A DNA stretch of 64,000 nucleotides from Corynebacterium sp. (lineage in GTDB: Bacteria > Actinomycetota > Actinomycetes > Mycobacteriales > Mycobacteriaceae). The notes under the pieces are model-generated. The model saw nothing but the letters and a program-made list of their open reading frames with translations, was not told where the DNA came from and made no database searches. A program made the translations under genes and the position numbers. This document shows, piece by piece, positions 44,615-53,488 of this stretch (the first letter of the stretch is position 1; every line of letters starts with the position of its first letter). The stretch lies in contig NZ_JAUMTY010000004.1 of assembly GCF_030530965.1 (NCBI RefSeq), positions 1 through 64,000 on the forward strand, in the 5' to 3' direction.

Positions 44615-47600
44615 ATGTCCCACATTCTCGATGGGATTGTCTTTCACGCGAAAGACATTGCTGAGGCGTTACACCGCCCTGCACCAACACGCGAGCAAAC
44701 CGCTGTTATTGAGGCAGATTTAGAGCCACAGCTCATTGTCGCGGGCGCAGGTGCTGGAAAGACTGAGACCATGGCAGCACGTGCGGTCTTTCTCGTCGCT
44801 AATGGATGGGTTTCCACGGACCAAATACTGGGCTTAACATTCACCCGAAAAGCTGCGGGTGAACTTAATGCTCGTATTCGTCACCGTCTCACTCAACTGG
44901 CAGCGAGCGACCTCATCCAGTCACTTCCGCCGAATGACCAACGCCGGAAAAACATGCAGGATATCCAGCAAACGGTCGTGACCTATGACTCCTTTATGCA
45001 GAAGGTCGTTCATGAATTTGGTCTCCTCTTGCCTATCGAACCAGCTGCTCAAGTGGCTGATGGTCCGGAACAATGGTTAACCGCTAACCGAGTCATCAGC
45101 GATATCGGATACAAGGATGAGATTGATGACTGTAGCTTTTCACAGGCACAATCCACGGCCAGACAATATATGCTCGAGCTGTCTGAAGCGATGGACAACC
45201 ACCTGGCGACTCCTCAACAAGTGATTGGCGAATCCCGGGCATTTATTGACAATGTCGTGAACGCAGAAGGAGTTATCTCTACACGCGGTGCAAACCGCGG
45301 CAGGTTGAAAAGCGATGTAAGTAAACTTTGTACACCTCATGAAGATCGCTTGATGCTTCTGAAGTATCAGCAAGAGTTCTATAAGAGACTCTCTGACAAA
45401 CTGCTGATGACGTATGGACAAATTACTGCAAAAGCTACGCAGCTAGTCCGAAAGTACCCCGAGATAGGACGGGAATTACGCACGCGGTACCGAGCTATTT
45501 TCCTTGACGAGTATCAGGACACCAACCACGCGCAGCATGCTTTTTTAAGTAGTCTTTTTGGTTCTCAGTCTGACTTAGCAGACACGGGTTCAATCGATAA
45601 ACCTGTTGGGGTGACAGCGGTGGGGGACCCGATGCAAAGTATCTATGGTTTTCGTGGTGCAAGCCCCGGCAACTTGTATCAATTCCTGGATGATTTTCCC
45701 CGGTATCAGGGTGGTGTTCTTGTCCCCTGTGAAAAGAGGGCTCTCTCTCAATCATTTCGCAACCCGGATGAAGTACTCGAACTAGCCAATGCTGTATCGC
45801 ACGATGCCTTGTCTGGTGGGGAAGGCTGTGGCTTTGATGCTGTTGAAGCTGACTCTTCGGCACTTGTACCGACGTTGAGTAGCGGTAAAAAAGGTAGCGC
45901 TGGGGTCGTCTCCGTGAAATGGGCTCTAGATGAGCGCGATGAAGTCGAGTGGGTTGCCGACGTTTTTGAACAGGAATACCGATCTGCGATGCAGAATAAG
46001 TCACAAGGTGAGCCAACTAAGCCATTTACAGGCGCGATCCTTGTGCGAAAAAACGACCACATAACCCCATTTGCTGAAGCTCTTATGAGGCGGGGCATTC
46101 CCGTTGGTATGTCGCCAGACTCACTCTATGACATCCCCGAAGTTAGGGAGGTTTTGTCTGTACTGCGAGTAGTGGTTGATCCAAGTGATGATGAAGCCAC
46201 GCTCGAAGTGCTGAGTAGTCCGCGATGGCGGATGGGAACCCGGGATATTAAGGCACTCAGTAACCGGGCCAAGGACCTTGCTCGGGGATCCGACAATCAA
46301 TCCGGGTCGAGGAAATCGAAACACAAAGAAATTGATTCCATCGAAGTATTTGAAGAAAAAGCTAACGAGCTTGAACTTCCGGGAGATGGAACTGAAGTTA
46401 GTCTGGCTGATGCAATTGCAGACCTTGGAATATCATCAGGCCAGGGGAATGAATCGGCCTTCAGCGATGAAGGGCGCATGCGGGTACAGGCATTATCAGC
46501 TGAACTGCGGTGGCTGCGTCGGCAGAGTATGACGGTGCCGCTTCCGGACCTTCTTGCCCAAATTGAGAGCACCTTAAGCATCAGAACTGAGGTGCTTGCT
46601 CGCCAAGATCCGTCCGAGGACGGGGCTGCGGGAACCATTCACCTTGATCGACTACGTGATGTCGCCGAAGACTTCACAGCACGTGGGGGAAGTACACAGG
46701 AATTTCTCGAGTACCTAAGAGCGGCGGATGAGGCACCGGGAACGACTATAGAAGCCGGAGAAGTCTCTGTTCATTCGGATCAGGTTCAAATTCTCACTGT
46801 TCACAGTGCGAAGGGATTGGAATGGGATGTCGTTGCTGTTCCGTTTTGTGATGACTCCACGTATAACAGTCCAGATCTAAGTTCAGGTTCGAAGCAGAAG
46901 AAGGGGAAGAAAAAAGGAAACTGGACCGGGACGTGGCTGCGAAGCTCGAAAATCCTCCCCTCCGCGCTCCGAGGCGATCCCCGTTCACCCGCTAACCCAC
47001 TAGGCTTCCCCGTATTCAAGGACACCGAGCTGGCGACATGGAAGGACATTCAGTCGGCAGAAAAAGAATATAAAAAAGAGATTGAGAGCGTTGACATAAG
47101 GGATTCTGATTTCCTCTTTTACGTAGCCATCACTAGGAGCGCGCGCCGACTGCTTGTTTCCGGGCACAGCGTTAACCCGGCTAGCAAAAACTACCTTCAG
47201 AAGTCACACCGCTTCCTTCAGGTCCAGAACATCGTCGCAGGCAAATTGGGCATTGACGTCAATGCGCGTTTCGAAGAACTCCAAGCAACTCATGCAGACG
47301 AGCCACTCCGCATTACAGCAAATTCCGGCGGAGAGCACCCAACGTGGAGCATCGACCTCACGGAACCGCCTTTAGAGACCGCGAGTGATGAACCTCAGAG
47401 TGAAGCTCCTATATGGCCATCCGATCCGCTAGGAGAGCGTCGTGAATCCGTCGACAAAGCAGCTGAGTTAGTACGGGCAGCTATGGAAGATCTCAAGGCT
47501 GAGTCTGCTGACCCCGGAAAGGGCTACACGCCACAGGCGGACCCCGGTACTTTGTCCGCCACGTGGGAAAATGAGACCACAGCACTGATTGAAGAAGCAC

Positions 47601-48295
47601 GAGCCGCCTACACGAGCCACACCGATGTTCCCCTCGGGTTGGAGTTGACGACCTCGGAAATGATGCTAGCGTCAGTTGACCCCGAAGCATTTGCGCGTCG
47701 TCGTGCTCGGCCGGTGCCCTTCAAACCCAACCCATACGCCAAGAGAGGCACGGCATTTCATAACTGGTTGGAGGCAGAGCTGGGCGGTGCATCTGCGCTC
47801 ATCGACGATGATGAATTGCTAGGAGCAATGGAGGATAGCGACGACGATATTCCTATCTCTCAGCCCGAACTCGATCGCCTCAAAAAAGCATTTATGAAGT
47901 CACCATGGGCTGGGAAAACAGCGTGGGACGTTGAACGCCCATTCACCCTGAACCTGGGAGGCTACTTCATTCGTGGCCGCATGGATGCCATCTTCAAGAG
48001 CGAGAAGAATGGCACACCAGAATGGTTCATCGTCGACTGGAAGACCGGTAAGAAACCTACTGGTCAAGATATGAAAAGAGCAGAGATCCAACTCGCGATG
48101 TATAAAGAAGCCCTGCGCCGACAGTTAGCTGACACAGGCATACCGAACGCCACTATCAGGGCAGCTTTTCACTACGTCAGGCTCAACGAGACCTACGAAC
48201 CCACTGACTTACCATCCCCGGACGAACTCGCTCAGAGTGTCCTTTCTACACTGGACGACTCAGATAATGAACAATCTGGCGATAGTATGCAGTGA
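44615..48295 (+). CDS. adnB: AdnB, helicase-nuclease subunit for DNA break resection
   Basis: 1226 residues. Intact motor: P-loop AGAGAGKTETM, motif II FLDEYQDTNHAQ, motif III GDPMQSIYGFRGA, motif VI YVAITRSARRLLVSG. Nuclease domain: RGTAFHNWLEAEL, RGRMDAIFKSE and IVDWKTGKKP. Here the Walker Lys is present, so AdnB is likely the main motor of the AdnAB dimer. ATG 44615 chosen over TTG 44588 by fit to the family; no strong ribosome-binding site is seen. 95 bases after adnA. Confidence 0.92.
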   Translation: MSHILDGIVFHAKDIAEALHRPAPTREQTAVIEADLEPQLIVAGAGAGKTETMAARAVFLVANGWVSTDQILGLTFTRKAAGELNARIRHRLTQLAASDLIQSLPPNDQRRKNMQDIQQTVVTYDSFMQKVVHEFGLLLPIEPAAQVADGPEQWLTANRVISDIGYKDEIDDCSFSQAQSTARQYMLELSEAMDNHLATPQQVIGESRAFIDNVVNAEGVISTRGANRGRLKSDVSKLCTPHEDRLMLLKYQQEFYKRLSDKLLMTYGQITAKATQLVRKYPEIGRELRTRYRAIFLDEYQDTNHAQHAFLSSLFGSQSDLADTGSIDKPVGVTAVGDPMQSIYGFRGASPGNLYQFLDDFPRYQGGVLVPCEKRALSQSFRNPDEVLELANAVSHDALSGGEGCGFDAVEADSSALVPTLSSGKKGSAGVVSVKWALDERDEVEWVADVFEQEYRSAMQNKSQGEPTKPFTGAILVRKNDHITPFAEALMRRGIPVGMSPDSLYDIPEVREVLSVLRVVVDPSDDEATLEVLSSPRWRMGTRDIKALSNRAKDLARGSDNQSGSRKSKHKEIDSIEVFEEKANELELPGDGTEVSLADAIADLGISSGQGNESAFSDEGRMRVQALSAELRWLRRQSMTVPLPDLLAQIESTLSIRTEVLARQDPSEDGAAGTIHLDRLRDVAEDFTARGGSTQEFLEYLRAADEAPGTTIEAGEVSVHSDQVQILTVHSAKGLEWDVVAVPFCDDSTYNSPDLSSGSKQKKGKKKGNWTGTWLRSSKILPSALRGDPRSPANPLGFPVFKDTELATWKDIQSAEKEYKKEIESVDIRDSDFLFYVAITRSARRLLVSGHSVNPASKNYLQKSHRFLQVQNIVAGKLGIDVNARFEELQATHADEPLRITANSGGEHPTWSIDLTEPPLETASDEPQSEAPIWPSDPLGERRESVDKAAELVRAAMEDLKAESADPGKGYTPQADPGTLSATWENETTALIEEARAAYTSHTDVPLGLELTTSEMMLASVDPEAFARRRARPVPFKPNPYAKRGTAFHNWLEAELGGASALIDDDELLGAMEDSDDDIPISQPELDRLKKAFMKSPWAGKTAWDVERPFTLNLGGYFIRGRMDAIFKSEKNGTPEWFIVDWKTGKKPTGQDMKRAEIQLAMYKEALRRQLADTGIPNATIRAAFHYVRLNETYEPTDLPSPDELAQSVLSTLDDSDNEQSGDSMQ

Positions 48296-48409
48296 GTAAC
48301 CGTGTGAACGTGCGACGTAATGGGGGAGGACAGTTTGCACCTGCCCCTGAAATTAGCCACGTTCCAAGCCAGCACAACGACCACCAGCGAGTAAGGAGAA
48401 CGAAACGCC

Positions 48410-48433
48410 ATGCGGGTGATGCATAATGCGTGA
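48410..48433 (+). CDS. Possible 7-codon leader ORF before the potassium channel
   Basis: ATG-CGG-GTG-ATG-CAT-AAT-GCG-TGA (MRVMHNA) has the best ribosome-binding site in the region (AAGGAG, 48393-48398) and overlaps the channel start at 48426 by eight bases. It could couple or limit channel translation. Confidence 0.3.
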   Translation: MRVMHNA

Positions 48434-49568
48434 GCGCTTCAAAGTGCGCGGGGACCAGGCACCCCTCAACAATTTGCCCGTGCATGCGCTGGTCAACATC
48501 GTCCGAATCCCCTCGCAAGCACCGCTGAGCCCGTGGTGGTTGATCGTCCGCCGATTCTTCTACGCCCTGGTCCTGCTCCTTGTGGCGTCGGTCATTTGTT
48601 GGTTGGACAAAGACGGGTACTCAGAGCACCTGACCTTCATCGATGCGCTGTACTATTCCACTGTTTCGTTGACGACAACAGGGTATGGCGACATCACGCC
48701 CGTCACAGAAAACGCGCGCATTGTCAACATCCTCGTTATCACACCAATGCGTATCGTATTCCTGGTCTTATTGGTCGGTACGACGCTGTCCGTCTTGACC
48801 GAAGCATCCCGTCGAGCATTACAAATCCAAAGGTGGAGGAGACAATTGCGCAACCATACCGTCGTCGTCGGCTACGGCACCAAAGGCCGATCCGCCGTCT
48901 CTGCCCTCGTTGAGGACGGGGTCCCCCCGAACCAGATCGTCGTCGTCGATACCGACAAAGACTCCTTGGCCGCTGCCGAAAACAGAGGCCTCGTGACGGT
49001 CAACGGGTCCGCCACCAAAGCCGACGTCCTCCGCCTGGCGGGTGTGTCGCGGGCCCGGTCCGTGGTTGTCGCACCCAACATGGACGACACCGCCGTCCTC
49101 GTCACGCTATCGGTCCGCGAAATTGCCCCCTCCGCCACCATCGTGGCTAGCGTTCGAGAATCGGAAAACGTCCACTTGGTGCGGCAATCGGGCGCAGACT
49201 CAGTCGTCATTTCCTCCGAAACCGCGGGCCGAATGTTGGGCCTGGCCACCATGACCCCCTCCGTTGTGGAAATGATGGAAGACCTGCTCAGCCCCGACGA
49301 AGGATTCTCCATCGCCGAACGCGTCGTACGAGACGACGAAGTCGGCGGCCATCCCAGGAACCTCTCCGACATCGTGCTCGGCGTGGTGCGGTCCGGCGAG
49401 CTGTACCGCATCGATTCCCCCGAAGCCAACGTCGTCGAACAGGGCGACCGGCTGCTCTACGTGCGGCGCGTGTACCCCGCCGAAGGCAGCGACGGGCAGG
49501 GAAATACCCCGCGCAACCCCAGTGCGAAAAATGTGAAACCGCGCAAGTCCGGGGCGGAAAAGAAATAA
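48426..49568 (+). CDS. Potassium channel with RCK (TrkA-N) domain
   Basis: 380 residues. Two membrane spans around a pore with selectivity filter TTTGYGDITP, then a cytoplasmic NAD-binding RCK domain (TVVVGYGTKGRSAVSAL, VVDTDKDSL, NGSATKADVLRLAGV) and a TrkA-C-like end. Basic tail (KNVKPRKSGAEKK). Resembles MthK/Rv3200c type ligand-gated potassium channels. Starts at ATG 48426, with only a weak own ribosome-binding site but an overlapping leader ORF. Confidence 0.93.
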   Translation: MRERFKVRGDQAPLNNLPVHALVNIVRIPSQAPLSPWWLIVRRFFYALVLLLVASVICWLDKDGYSEHLTFIDALYYSTVSLTTTGYGDITPVTENARIVNILVITPMRIVFLVLLVGTTLSVLTEASRRALQIQRWRRQLRNHTVVVGYGTKGRSAVSALVEDGVPPNQIVVVDTDKDSLAAAENRGLVTVNGSATKADVLRLAGVSRARSVVVAPNMDDTAVLVTLSVREIAPSATIVASVRESENVHLVRQSGADSVVISSETAGRMLGLATMTPSVVEMMEDLLSPDEGFSIAERVVRDDEVGGHPRNLSDIVLGVVRSGELYRIDSPEANVVEQGDRLLYVRRVYPAEGSDGQGNTPRNPSAKNVKPRKSGAEKK

Positions 49569-49608
49569 CAGGATCCTACGACGATGGCCAACCATGGGAA
49601 GGAGAAGG

Positions 49609-51726
49609 ATGGCCTCTTTTCGTGGCCCCCGCGGTGGGGCAGGGAATCGCCTTAACCTCTCACTCGAGGAACTCGATTCCGACCAATACGAAGCGGCAAC
49701 AGCCCCACGAGGCCCCCTCGCCATCATCGCCGGAGCAGGGACGGGCAAAACGCGCACGATCACCCATCGCATTGCCTACCTGATCAACCAAGGGTTTGTT
49801 ACTCCACAACAAGTTCACGCCGTCACCTTCACCACCAAAGCCGCCGAAGAAATGAGAGAGCGCCTCCGCATCATGGGGGCAGGCGCAGTCCAAGCACGAA
49901 CATTCCACGCCGCAGCCCGCAAACAGCTCTCCTACTTCTGGCCACGAATAGCCGGCGACCTGCCGTGGCGAATCCTTGACGACAAATTCCGCATGGTGTC
50001 CAGGGCGCTCCGCCACACCGGAATCAAAGCCGGGAAAGACACCATCCGCGACGTCATCGGCGAAATCGAATGGTCCAAAGCCAGGCTGATCTCCGCCGCC
50101 GACTACGAAAAACGCGTCGAACAACTCCACCGCGAACCCCCCATTTCGGCAGACAAAGTTGCCGACGCATACCGCGTCTACGAAGACATCAAAGCGACAC
50201 CCGACGGTGTCTTTCTCGATTTCGACGACCTCCTGCTCTACGTCGCCGGCGCCATGGAAAACCTGCCGGAAGTCGCAGAAGAATTCCGCGCACGCTACCG
50301 AAGCTTCGTGGTCGACGAGTTCCAGGACGTCACGCCCCTGCAACAACGCGTGTTAGACGGGTGGTTAGGAGACCGCGACGATATCACCGTCGTCGGAGAC
50401 GCAAACCAAACGATCTACTCGTTCACTGGTGCGGATCCGTCGTTCCTCCTTCGGTTCCCTCGACGCTTCGAGAACGCCACCGTCGTCCGGTTGCAGCGCG
50501 ATTACCGCTCCACGCCGCAAGTCGTCGGGCTGGCTAATAAAGTCATTTCCCAGTCACGCGACGAGGTGTCGACGGCTGACTTCACGCTCGAAGGGCAGCG
50601 CCCCGCCGGCCCGGAACCAGTATTCGAAGAATTCGACGACGAATCCCTGGAAGCCGCCGTCGTGGCGCGCAGGATTCGGCGGCTCATCGATTCCGGTGTT
50701 CCGCCGTCGGAAATAGCGATACTGTTCCGCCTCAATGCGCAGTCGGAGAAGTTTGAGCACGCCCTGGACGAGGCCAACATTCCGCACCATGTCCGCGGGG
50801 GAAAGAGCTTCTTTGACCGCGCTGAGATCACTGGGTCGTTGGCGGCATTAGAGCGGCTGGCCAGTGCACAGATGGAGTCGGGGACCATCCACACCGGCGA
50901 CGAGCTTATTTCTGACATCAAGGCCGTCTTGGCTCGGCAGGGATTGTCCACGCGAGCCCCGGCGGGCGAACGAGCACGTGAGAGGTGGGAATCGTTATCC
51001 TCCCTCTACCACCTGATTGTGGATATCGTTCACGCCTCGCCCGGCGCGGATATGCCCGCCGTGATGAGCATCCTCCGCGAACGTGCCCAATCGAACCGGC
51101 CCCCAGCAGGGGCAGAAGGCGTCACCTTGGCGACGATTCACGCCGCCAAAGGCCTGGAATGGGACGCCGTCTTTGTCGTTGGCCTCGTGGAGGGAACACT
51201 GCCCATTCGACAAGCTATCGCGCTGGGTTCGTCGGCGATCGAAGAAGAACGTCGGCTGCTGTACGTGGCGGTGACCCGTGCGCGTGAGCATCTGCAACTG
51301 AGCTGGTCACTGGCCCGCGAGTCCGGGGGTCGGGCGTCCCGGAAACGCACGCGGTTCCTCGACGGCATCGCGCCGACGTCGAAGAGTACGGCTGACCGCC
51401 CGCGGAAAGGAAAGCGCAGCTCACGGCTGTGTTCGGAGTGTGGGGCCACGTTACAAACCCCGGCCGAGAAGGTGATGGGGCATTGCGCCAAATGTGGCGG
51501 TGACGTTGATGCCGAGCTGGTTGACGCTCTGCAGCGCTGGAGGTCGCGGCGGGCGCACCAGCAGGGAACACCCAGCTACACGGTGTTTAGCAACGCCACC
51601 ATGATGGCCATTGCTGAGCAGCAACCATCCACCGCGGAAGAACTCCTGGACATCAGCGGTATTGGCCCCGCGAAACTGGAACTCTACGGGGACGATATTC
51701 TCCGCATCGTTGCTGAATCAACGTAA
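49609..51726 (+). CDS. uvrD2: ATP-dependent DNA helicase UvrD2
   Basis: 705 residues. Motif I AGAGTGKTRT, Ia TFTTKAAEEMRERL, II VVDEFQDVTPLQ, III GDANQTIYSFTGA, VI YVAVTRAREHLQL. After the motor comes a four-Cys patch (LCSECGATLQ...GHCAKCGGD), then an HRDC-like C-terminus (AEELLDISGIGPAKLELYG). This order is that of mycobacterial UvrD2. ATG 49609 is chosen since AAGGAG lies just before it; ATG 49594 precedes that site. Confidence 0.93.
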   Translation: MASFRGPRGGAGNRLNLSLEELDSDQYEAATAPRGPLAIIAGAGTGKTRTITHRIAYLINQGFVTPQQVHAVTFTTKAAEEMRERLRIMGAGAVQARTFHAAARKQLSYFWPRIAGDLPWRILDDKFRMVSRALRHTGIKAGKDTIRDVIGEIEWSKARLISAADYEKRVEQLHREPPISADKVADAYRVYEDIKATPDGVFLDFDDLLLYVAGAMENLPEVAEEFRARYRSFVVDEFQDVTPLQQRVLDGWLGDRDDITVVGDANQTIYSFTGADPSFLLRFPRRFENATVVRLQRDYRSTPQVVGLANKVISQSRDEVSTADFTLEGQRPAGPEPVFEEFDDESLEAAVVARRIRRLIDSGVPPSEIAILFRLNAQSEKFEHALDEANIPHHVRGGKSFFDRAEITGSLAALERLASAQMESGTIHTGDELISDIKAVLARQGLSTRAPAGERARERWESLSSLYHLIVDIVHASPGADMPAVMSILRERAQSNRPPAGAEGVTLATIHAAKGLEWDAVFVVGLVEGTLPIRQAIALGSSAIEEERRLLYVAVTRAREHLQLSWSLARESGGRASRKRTRFLDGIAPTSKSTADRPRKGKRSSRLCSECGATLQTPAEKVMGHCAKCGGDVDAELVDALQRWRSRRAHQQGTPSYTVFSNATMMAIAEQQPSTAEELLDISGIGPAKLELYGDDILRIVAEST

Positions 51727-51778
51727 GGCGGAGGATCGGCGTAACCAGCCGGTCGCAATGTCAGTTTCACTGCGCTTG

Positions 51779-52726
51779 TTATTGCCACCGCGGACCGATA
51801 ATGCCACACACAGGGCAATGAGGGTCCCTGGCAATCGGCGACCTCACGACCTCCATTGTCCGAGGATTCATACTTACCGACGCGCCCACCGTCGGCGGGG
51901 CCGGGAGAGACGGAACAGCAAGCCAGTCGTTAAACGCCGACCATTGCGCCGCGATGATCCCGCGGGCGACAGTGACCATCTCATGCGTGAGCGTCAGTGT
52001 GTCAGTACGGCGGCCAGAGATCGCCTCGTCGACCAGGTCAGGAGATACCGTCACCATATGCATGCACAGTGGGCACCCGGTGACATCACCCGCTGGATGC
52101 GCAGGCGACCCGGTCATAGCAGGGCCGATCCTGAGCGCACCATCGCGAACGGTTACGAATAAATACGGCTCATTGACGGCGGCGAGCAGGCCAGGGGAGG
52201 GCGTTGCCACCGCAACGATGCTCGCCCAAGGGGCACTGCGTTCCGAGTTCCCTGGCTCGGACGGCTCATCCGGCTTAGGCAAGCCGGGCGAGCCCATGTG
52301 GGACGCCAGAATCCCGTCGGAAGTTTCAACAATAATGGGCGAAAGCACGGACTGACCAGGAAATATATCGCCAAGAACATGAGACAATGGCTCCACGGCA
52401 ATGATCCTGTGCGGGGGAGTGAGGCTCGTTCTGCTTTGCCCGGGCCGGACACTCCCGGCGACAAGCAAAGGAGTGCGCAAAAGTTCGTCGATAAGTGTGA
52501 GCGCGAAAGATCGGGATACCGCCTGCTCGATTCTGCTGATTATTGCTGAGGTTGGCTGTGGGGATGAACAAGTGAGGAGTGCTCGGGCGACGCGCTGGGC
52601 GGTGGGTCGGTCGGCCATAGGAATCACGACCGAGGTGGAGGTGTCCGCACCGATGCGCAGCCACCCGTCAGGGCGAACAAACACGCGGGTTCCGGATGAT
52701 AAACAGATAGTGTGTGGCCACCTCAC
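51779..52726 (-). CDS. Conserved protein with two CxxC motifs (Rv3196-like position)
   Basis: 315 residues from GTG 52726 (RBS GGGGGAG five bases upstream). Starts RVFVRPDGWLRIGAD, with a winged-helix-like middle (IISRIEQAVSRSFALTLIDELLRTP), and two CxxC pairs near the end (GCPLCMHM and HCPVCG) that may bind zinc. The layout is weakly like TOMM cyclodehydratase-associated proteins, but I cannot prove it and no precursor peptide gene was found nearby. In M. tuberculosis Rv3196 occupies this place. Function unknown. Confidence 0.6.
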   Translation of the reverse strand: MRWPHTICLSSGTRVFVRPDGWLRIGADTSTSVVIPMADRPTAQRVARALLTCSSPQPTSAIISRIEQAVSRSFALTLIDELLRTPLLVAGSVRPGQSRTSLTPPHRIIAVEPLSHVLGDIFPGQSVLSPIIVETSDGILASHMGSPGLPKPDEPSEPGNSERSAPWASIVAVATPSPGLLAAVNEPYLFVTVRDGALRIGPAMTGSPAHPAGDVTGCPLCMHMVTVSPDLVDEAISGRRTDTLTLTHEMVTVARGIIAAQWSAFNDWLAVPSLPAPPTVGASVSMNPRTMEVVRSPIARDPHCPVCGIIGPRWQ

Positions 52727-52842
52727 GGTGCTCCCCCTCGGCTTGTGAACTATTCATTCGTGTGAATTCCCCCGGCTGCGCTCCAGCACAGCGCTATGTG
52801 TAGTGTACCGGCAGCCCTCCGACCACACTGTAGAGTGAAACT

Positions 52843-53397
52843 ATGCCCCACAGAGTCAAGCGAGACGTCGCTGCGGTCGTGGAGGACTTTGCGCCAGAGG
52901 TGGAAATTCGCCTGTCGTCGCGGAGGAAGAAAACATTGTCCGCCCGCCGTGAGTCCGGCCGGATCGTCGTCATGGCACCGGCGCGGATGTCGGCTGCATC
53001 GTTGCGTGATTCTGTGGAGTCGCTCGTCCGCCGGGTGGAGAAGAAGTCCTCCGTCGCGGATAAGTCGGATGAGGATCTGTACCGCCGGGCCCGTCGTTTG
53101 AATGCGAAGTATTTGGAGAACCGCGCGGAGTGGACGGATATCCGGTGGGTGACCAATATGGAGCGCCGCTGGGCGTCATGTTCCACGGATACGGGGCGGA
53201 TTCGGATTAGTCATTATCTGAAGGACGTTCCCGATTACGTCCTTGACCAGGTTATTGTTCACGAGCTGGTGCACACGTTCATTCCGAACCATTCGGCGGA
53301 GTTCTGGGCGTGGGCGCATCGCGTGGATTATTGGGAGCGTGCCGACGGCTACTTGGAGGCTTACCAGCGGTGGGGCCGTGGAGCCGGTCAGTCTTAG
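52843..53397 (+). CDS. YgjP-type M48-like metallopeptidase
   Basis: 184 residues, with the zinc motif VHELVHTFIPNHSAEFW (HExxH plus a downstream His/Glu) and ERRWASCSTDTGRIRIS, the conserved YgjP/DUF45 pattern. Leaderless start: TAGAGT (52831-52836) ends exactly six bases before the ATG. Probably a cytoplasmic peptidase; the substrate is unknown. Confidence 0.88.
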   Translation: MPHRVKRDVAAVVEDFAPEVEIRLSSRRKKTLSARRESGRIVVMAPARMSAASLRDSVESLVRRVEKKSSVADKSDEDLYRRARRLNAKYLENRAEWTDIRWVTNMERRWASCSTDTGRIRISHYLKDVPDYVLDQVIVHELVHTFIPNHSAEFWAWAHRVDYWERADGYLEAYQRWGRGAGQS

Positions 53398-53488
53398 TAC
53401 CAGCCCTAGTATTACCGACGACGGTCCGCGCCGTTTTATTACCGACGACGTCCCACGCCTAGTTATCCGCGCCCGGTTGAACGTCGAC

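Noticed and set aside
51779..52726. TOMM/bacteriocin biosynthesis locus
   Set aside because: Only the CxxC layout is suggestive; no precursor peptide, YcaO or dehydrogenase gene lies nearby.
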